Shown here: piece after piece, positions 5,683 through 9,221 of the stretch
How the letters are laid out: the number at the start of each line of letters is the position of its first letter
Numbering within the stretch: the first letter of the stretch is position 1
Assembly (NCBI GenBank): GCA_903970295.1
Contig: CAJCHQ010000515.1
Location: 1 to 9,221 of the forward strand
DNA: 9,221 bases
Direction of reading: 5' to 3'
DNA from: Bryobacterales bacterium
GTDB lineage: Bacteria; Cyanobacteriota; Vampirovibrionia; Obscuribacterales; Obscuribacteraceae
Position numbers and translations under genes: made by a program
Notes under the pieces: model-generated
Database searches by the model: none
What the model saw: the letters and a program-made list of their open reading frames with translations, nothing else
What the model was told of the DNA's origin: nothing

Positions 5683-8196
5683 ATGAACACCCACTTAGTT
5701 CCCGGAAGATTTAAACTATCGTTTTCGCTTCTCTCAGGAATAATGGCGCTCTCGCTAACTACAGCACCGACTGCGATGCCGGCGGCAGTGGCTGCGACGA
5801 AAGCGGCAACGGTCCAAGCGATGAAGCCCAGTAATTCGATCGGAGACAAATGGGCAGTCGTGATCGGTTGCAGCAAATTTGCCGATGCCCGAGTGCCTGT
5901 GCTCAAATACTCGTCCAAAGACGCTCAAGATTTTGCCGACTATTTGACCGATCCGACTTTTGGTAAATTCAAAAAAGATCACGTCAAAGTTTTGACGAAC
6001 GAAGAAGCCACCAAAGTCAACATCATGGACACAATCGGTGATTCGTTCTTGCCTCACGCAGCAATGCCTGGTGACCTGGTCGTGATCTACCTCTCGACGC
6101 ATGGTTCTCCAGCCGGAGCCGACATTCGTGGCGTCAACTACGTAGTCGCATTCGACACGCAGGTCGACAAACTCTATGCCACGGGCATTGAGATGAAACA
6201 ATTGTTGCGTGTGATTAAAGAACGAGTGCATACCGATCGCATATTGCTGGTCATGGACACTTGCTACAGCGGTGCTGGTGCCGATGAAGGTCACAAGGGC
6301 ATCGTCAGAACCAACATTGACGCCAATGAGATCGCACAAGGTTGCGGCTCTCTCGTCATTTCATCCAGCTCGCCCAGCCAGAGAGCCTGGGAATCCGACA
6401 AACTGCAAAACAGTTTCTTCACACACTATTTGATCGACTCAATGAAAGAAAGCGGCGGTCAAGTGACGATCGATCAAGCTTTCGAGAAAATGAAAACTAA
6501 AGTTCAGGAAGGCGTTCTCAAAGAAAAAGGCGAAATACAAACGCCTATCATGTCTGGTGTATTTAAGGGGCCAAAGCTGGTGCTCTCGGTCACCCCTTCA
6601 GCACCACACGAATCACCGTTCACCGGGAGCGACCTTTCTTCTTCGTCGAAAGGTGTCACAGGCGCTGTCACGGGAAGCACGGGAGCGCTGAATCTGCCGG
6701 AATACGCCGAGCATATGCACGAGGCAAAAGGTCTGGAAAGCAAGCACAAATTCTGGGAAGCAGCCCACGAGTTGGAATTGTCGATGAAGGCTAATCCCAG
6801 CTCGGTCGAAGCCTATCTTGCCGCTGCTCAAGTCTACGATAGTCAAGGACGGTACGACAAATCGCTGGAAGCGGCGAAACACGCAGTACTCAACGACGAC
6901 AATTCGTCCGCTGCTCACGAGCAATTAGGACTGGCTTATTTCCGTAGCAACTACGGCACCGAAGCCTTGCGCCAGGCTCAATTGGCAGTCACCAAGGATC
7001 CTCAAAACTCAATGGCCCACAATCTTTTGGGCTTCATCAACGAGCACAACAATAATAACGATCTAGCCGAGCAAGAATATCGCGAAGCACTCTCTCTCAA
7101 CGCCGTAAATGTGAGAGCACTGGTCAATCTAGGTTTGCTACTGCAAAAGCAGAATCGCGATTCTAAGCAAGCCGAGGAGTATTTCCGCAAGGCCATCGCC
7201 GCCGACTCCGATGATTGGCAAGCGCACCTGGCACTGGCCAAGACTCTCTATGCAAAAAAAGACTATGCTGGTTCTGAGGAAGAGATCAAAAAAGCCGTAG
7301 CCAGCGATCCATCCAACCCGGATCTCCATCGAGAATATGCCAATCTCCTGTCGTTGCAGAAAGATCATTACGAAGGTGCCGAAAACGAATACCGCAAAGC
7401 GATCGAGTTAGCGCCTAACAACGCGAACGCCCATCAAGCTTTTGCTGACTTTCTCTGCGCGCGCAATCGCACGGACGAAGCCGAGAAAGAATACAAAGCG
7501 GCGATCACCAGTGACTCGAATGCCGTAGCAGCCAGGGTCGGTCTAGGCAATCTGCTCCTGGCTAAGAAAAGTTATGACGACGCTGACGTTCTCTTCAAGA
7601 AAGCACTGGCAATCGATATGCGCAATGCCGAAGCTCACGTCGGTCTAGCGATAATCAACGCCGAACTTTATCACAACTATGCCGGTGCTCAAGATGAGTT
7701 AAAAAAAGCTCTCACATTTAACGACAAATTGGCTTCAGCTCACGAAAAGATGGGAGAGATTCTCTACCGCAATATGAACCGTCCCAGTGATGGCAAAGTC
7801 GAACTGGAAAAAGCGATTGCGATCGACCCTAATCTCTCAGAGTCCCATTTTCAGTTAGGCATGCTTCTAGCCGATGCCTATAAAGCAAAAGCCGATGAAG
7901 CTTTGACGGAGCTGCAAAAGGCTGCCAGCCTCGATCCAAATTCTGCTCGCTTCGAAACCAAACTCGGCTGGTGGCAGAGCCAGAATTTTCACGAATTCAA
8001 AGATGCAGAAAAGCATTACCGCCGGGCGATCGAACTGAATAATTCTTGTTCAGAAGCCCACTTCAGGCTCGGATTGCTCATGGTCGAGAAGTTCGGCATG
8101 CGCAAGTCAGGCGATGAAGAATTGAGAATCGCCTATCAACAAGATCCAAATGATCCGGAAATTAAAGCCGCCTTCGCTCGATTTGTAGGTAAATGA
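5683..8196 (+). CDS. Secreted caspase-fold (peptidase C14) protein with about 14 TPR repeats
   Basis: 837 residues. AGGA (5672-5675) lies 7 bases before the ATG. A signal peptide covers ~1-37, ending Ala-Val-Ala, so export across the cytoplasmic membrane is expected. The caspase p20-like domain spans ~55-300: the first strand 'KWAVVIGCSKF', an 'SSKDAQDFADYL' helix, catalytic His140 in 'YLSTHGS', and catalytic Cys194 in 'MDTCYSG', followed by 'SLVISSSSPSQRAWE'. Both dyad residues are present, so it should be active; bacterial relatives usually cleave after Arg or Lys, but the pocket cannot be read here. A Ser/Gly/Thr-rich linker (~305-337) leads to about 14 tetratricopeptide repeats (~341-824), nearly all carrying the Ala-Tyr-His/Leu-Gly and 'KAI..DP' signatures. 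Several are 35-36 residues instead of 34. TPRs normally bind partner proteins. The stop overlaps the start of the next gene (ATGA, 8193-8196), so the two are likely translated together. It may act as a sensor-effector in the envelope (inference). Confidence 0.93.
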   Translation: MNTHLVPGRFKLSFSLLSGIMALSLTTAPTAMPAAVAATKAATVQAMKPSNSIGDKWAVVIGCSKFADARVPVLKYSSKDAQDFADYLTDPTFGKFKKDHVKVLTNEEATKVNIMDTIGDSFLPHAAMPGDLVVIYLSTHGSPAGADIRGVNYVVAFDTQVDKLYATGIEMKQLLRVIKERVHTDRILLVMDTCYSGAGADEGHKGIVRTNIDANEIAQGCGSLVISSSSPSQRAWESDKLQNSFFTHYLIDSMKESGGQVTIDQAFEKMKTKVQEGVLKEKGEIQTPIMSGVFKGPKLVLSVTPSAPHESPFTGSDLSSSSKGVTGAVTGSTGALNLPEYAEHMHEAKGLESKHKFWEAAHELELSMKANPSSVEAYLAAAQVYDSQGRYDKSLEAAKHAVLNDDNSSAAHEQLGLAYFRSNYGTEALRQAQLAVTKDPQNSMAHNLLGFINEHNNNNDLAEQEYREALSLNAVNVRALVNLGLLLQKQNRDSKQAEEYFRKAIAADSDDWQAHLALAKTLYAKKDYAGSEEEIKKAVASDPSNPDLHREYANLLSLQKDHYEGAENEYRKAIELAPNNANAHQAFADFLCARNRTDEAEKEYKAAITSDSNAVAARVGLGNLLLAKKSYDDADVLFKKALAIDMRNAEAHVGLAIINAELYHNYAGAQDELKKALTFNDKLASAHEKMGEILYRNMNRPSDGKVELEKAIAIDPNLSESHFQLGMLLADAYKAKADEALTELQKAASLDPNSARFETKLGWWQSQNFHEFKDAEKHYRRAIELNNSCSEAHFRLGLLMVEKFGMRKSGDEELRIAYQQDPNDPEIKAAFARFVGK
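6703..8154 (+). repeat. Tandem TPR-coding array
   Basis: The stretch coding for caspase residues 341-824 is a tandem series of about 14 units of 34-36 codons. The units are diverged at both DNA and protein level, so this is an old array and not a recent DNA duplication. Length differences between units (34, 35 or 36 residues) fall mostly in the loop between helix A and helix B. Confidence 0.8.
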
Positions 8197-9221
8197 CGAC
8201 ATCGATCAACTCGGCCGGACTTTACCCCCAATCGGGGTCAATCGGTCATATCTACGACCGCACCGCCATTGGTACTGACCCTATCTGCAGTGCCTGGTTG
8301 ATCGCAGAAGACAAAGCGGCAACCGTGGCTAACATATTGCACCCATTCGCGAAAGATCTGGGCGCGCTCAAAGTCAACTTTCTGGCCGCCGGCAAACAGT
8401 TCGGAGTCAAATCGATCCATTTCCATCCCCGCTTCGATCGCCATCTCGCCCGCCAAACCGTCGAGCGGGGTACCCTGGCAAACTCACCAGAGGCGGCGCT
8501 GCAAAAATTCAATTGTGCGATTCTGACCCTGACTGAAGTGCTGCCTGAGATCACACCGCTCGACACGTACAATGTCAGTCAAGCTTTACGCTTTCCTTTA
8601 ACGACGACCTCCGAAGGTTTTCACGGTTCGCTCAAAGAGATTGAATTGGCAGTCGTTATGAAAACAGTCAACAATGCGAAAAAAACCGGTATTTTATACC
8701 TTTGCGATGACCTTAATCGCCCGATCGCTCAAGTGTTTTTTCAAGAAGGCCAAATCAGCTCAGCCAAATACAACAGCCTGCTGAATGATAACGCTCTCTA
8801 TCAAATCGTAGAAAAAAACTGTGGTGGCAAATTTGTTTTTCGCAATTGCTCGCAGCCGGGCTGGCAACCACCTCTAACGATAAACCAGGGACATGACTCG
8901 CTTCTGATCGAGGCTCATCGCCGCCTGGACGAATTGGAGAAAATAAAAAAGGAAGTGATAGGCGCCAGGACCTTCTTCGTGCGCGCGCAGAGACATTTGA
9001 ATATAAGTGTCATAGCCGCCGACCTGGCCGAACAAGCCGGGACAGTCTGGCGCGTTCTCGATGGGATGACAGCGGCGGAACAATTGTGGCTACTGGTCGG
9101 TATGGACGATCACACGATTTTTCGCACTCTGCTCGAATTACACAAATCGAATCAGATTCGTCGCGTCGTAGACGGCAACACGCGAGAACTGGACTTGGCA
9201 CTAAAATCATCACCCGGATCA
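8193..9221 (+). CDS. Degenerate trypsin N-lobe fused to a DUF4388 domain (3' end missing)
   Basis: The frame is open from ATG 8193 to the window edge (343 codons). The start overlaps the caspase stop as ATGA, a usual sign of translational coupling. Residues ~27-120 align by eye to the N-lobe of the active protease at 3342-4601: 'AWL' (34-36 versus 41-43), then a strand ending 'HPRFDR' against 'HPNFSR', and 'KFNCAIL' against 'KYDAALI'. At the catalytic positions His54 corresponds to Asn47 and Asp98 to Asn107, and no second lobe with a GDSG serine follows, so the domain cannot work as a protease. Residues ~145-218 match DUF4388 (PATAN-type): 'GSLKEIELAVVMKTV', 'KKTGILYL', 'VFFQEGQISSAKY', 'KNCGGKFVFRN'. 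That domain is common in bacterial signalling and gliding-type regulators. The tail (~240-343) is helical, with a winged-helix-like 'VWRVLDGMTAAEQLWLLVGMDDHTIFRTLLEL' pattern, frequent after DUF4388. No signal peptide or membrane helix is visible, so it is probably cytoplasmic. Confidence 0.82.
   Translation, partial: MTTSINSAGLYPQSGSIGHIYDRTAIGTDPICSAWLIAEDKAATVANILHPFAKDLGALKVNFLAAGKQFGVKSIHFHPRFDRHLARQTVERGTLANSPEAALQKFNCAILTLTEVLPEITPLDTYNVSQALRFPLTTTSEGFHGSLKEIELAVVMKTVNNAKKTGILYLCDDLNRPIAQVFFQEGQISSAKYNSLLNDNALYQIVEKNCGGKFVFRNCSQPGWQPPLTINQGHDSLLIEAHRRLDELEKIKKEVIGARTFFVRAQRHLNISVIAADLAEQAGTVWRVLDGMTAAEQLWLLVGMDDHTIFRTLLELHKSNQIRRVVDGNTRELDLALKSSPGS
8224..8238 (+). other. Short hairpin near the start of the pseudoprotease gene
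   Basis: ACCCC-CAATC-GGGGT forms a 5-bp stem with a 5-base loop about 30 bases after the ATG at 8193. No T-run follows, so it is not a terminator. It could tune translation of the overlapping gene, or be chance. Confidence 0.25.

Noticed and set aside
5755..6339. A 194-residue open frame on the minus strand
   Set aside because: It lies fully inside the caspase domain coding region, has no recognisable motifs and no ribosome binding site; it is an antisense shadow.
6703..8154. Repetitive stretch considered as a DNA repeat or CRISPR-like array
   Set aside because: The units are about 102-108 bases, diverged at DNA level and in frame; they are protein TPRs.
8238..9213. Minus-strand frames of 67-106 residues near the right edge
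   Set aside because: They are antisense to the pseudoprotease-DUF4388 frame, which stays open for 343 codons and shows recognisable domains.

Overview
The window holds seven protein-coding genes in two divergent transcription units that share a 41-bp intergenic region (3301-3341). Two of the genes run off the window edges. There are no RNA genes, insertion sequences or CRISPR arrays that I can see, and no gap between genes longer than about 160 bp. The base composition is mixed (close to half G+C by eye) and the genes are densely packed.

Leftward unit, 3300 down to 1: (i) a sigma-70-like protein with region-2-like and region-4-like helices, fused to about three ComEA-type helix-hairpin-helix repeats (1822-3300); (ii) a protein whose N-terminal half resembles the cyanobacterial DUF1822 family and whose C-terminal half is helical (557-1753); (iii) a partial membrane protein with two N-terminal zinc ribbons and one transmembrane helix (1-547). 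All three look cytoplasmic or cytoplasm-facing, and they read like regulators or sensors.

Rightward unit, 3342 to 9221: (iv) a trypsin-fold serine protease with an intact His-Asp-Ser triad, an internal transmembrane helix and a DUF4384-like C-terminal domain (3342-4601); (v) a secreted DUF4384 protein with a basic tail (4758-5627); (vi) a secreted caspase-fold (peptidase C14) protein with an intact His-Cys dyad and about 14 tetratricopeptide repeats (5683-8196); (vii) overlapping it by four bases, a cytoplasmic protein whose N-terminus looks like a trypsin N-lobe with both catalytic positions in that lobe changed to Asn, followed by a DUF4388 domain and a helical tail (8193-9221, partial).

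The set (sigma-like factor, DUF1822-like protein, caspase, DUF4384, TPR, trypsin-like protease, DUF4388) suggests the wider cyanobacterial lineage. Because there are no photosynthesis genes here and the composition is mixed, a non-photosynthetic relative (Vampirovibrionia/Melainabacteria, for example Obscuribacterales) is a reasonable guess. This is inference from gene content, not proof.

Taken together the locus looks like a two-compartment proteolytic signalling module. An exported caspase and a DUF4384 partner lie outside the cytoplasmic membrane. Two membrane proteins cross it. A protease, a pseudoprotease and a sigma-like DNA-binding protein lie inside. A stress-response or regulated-death role is possible, but it is inferred only from domain content and gene order.
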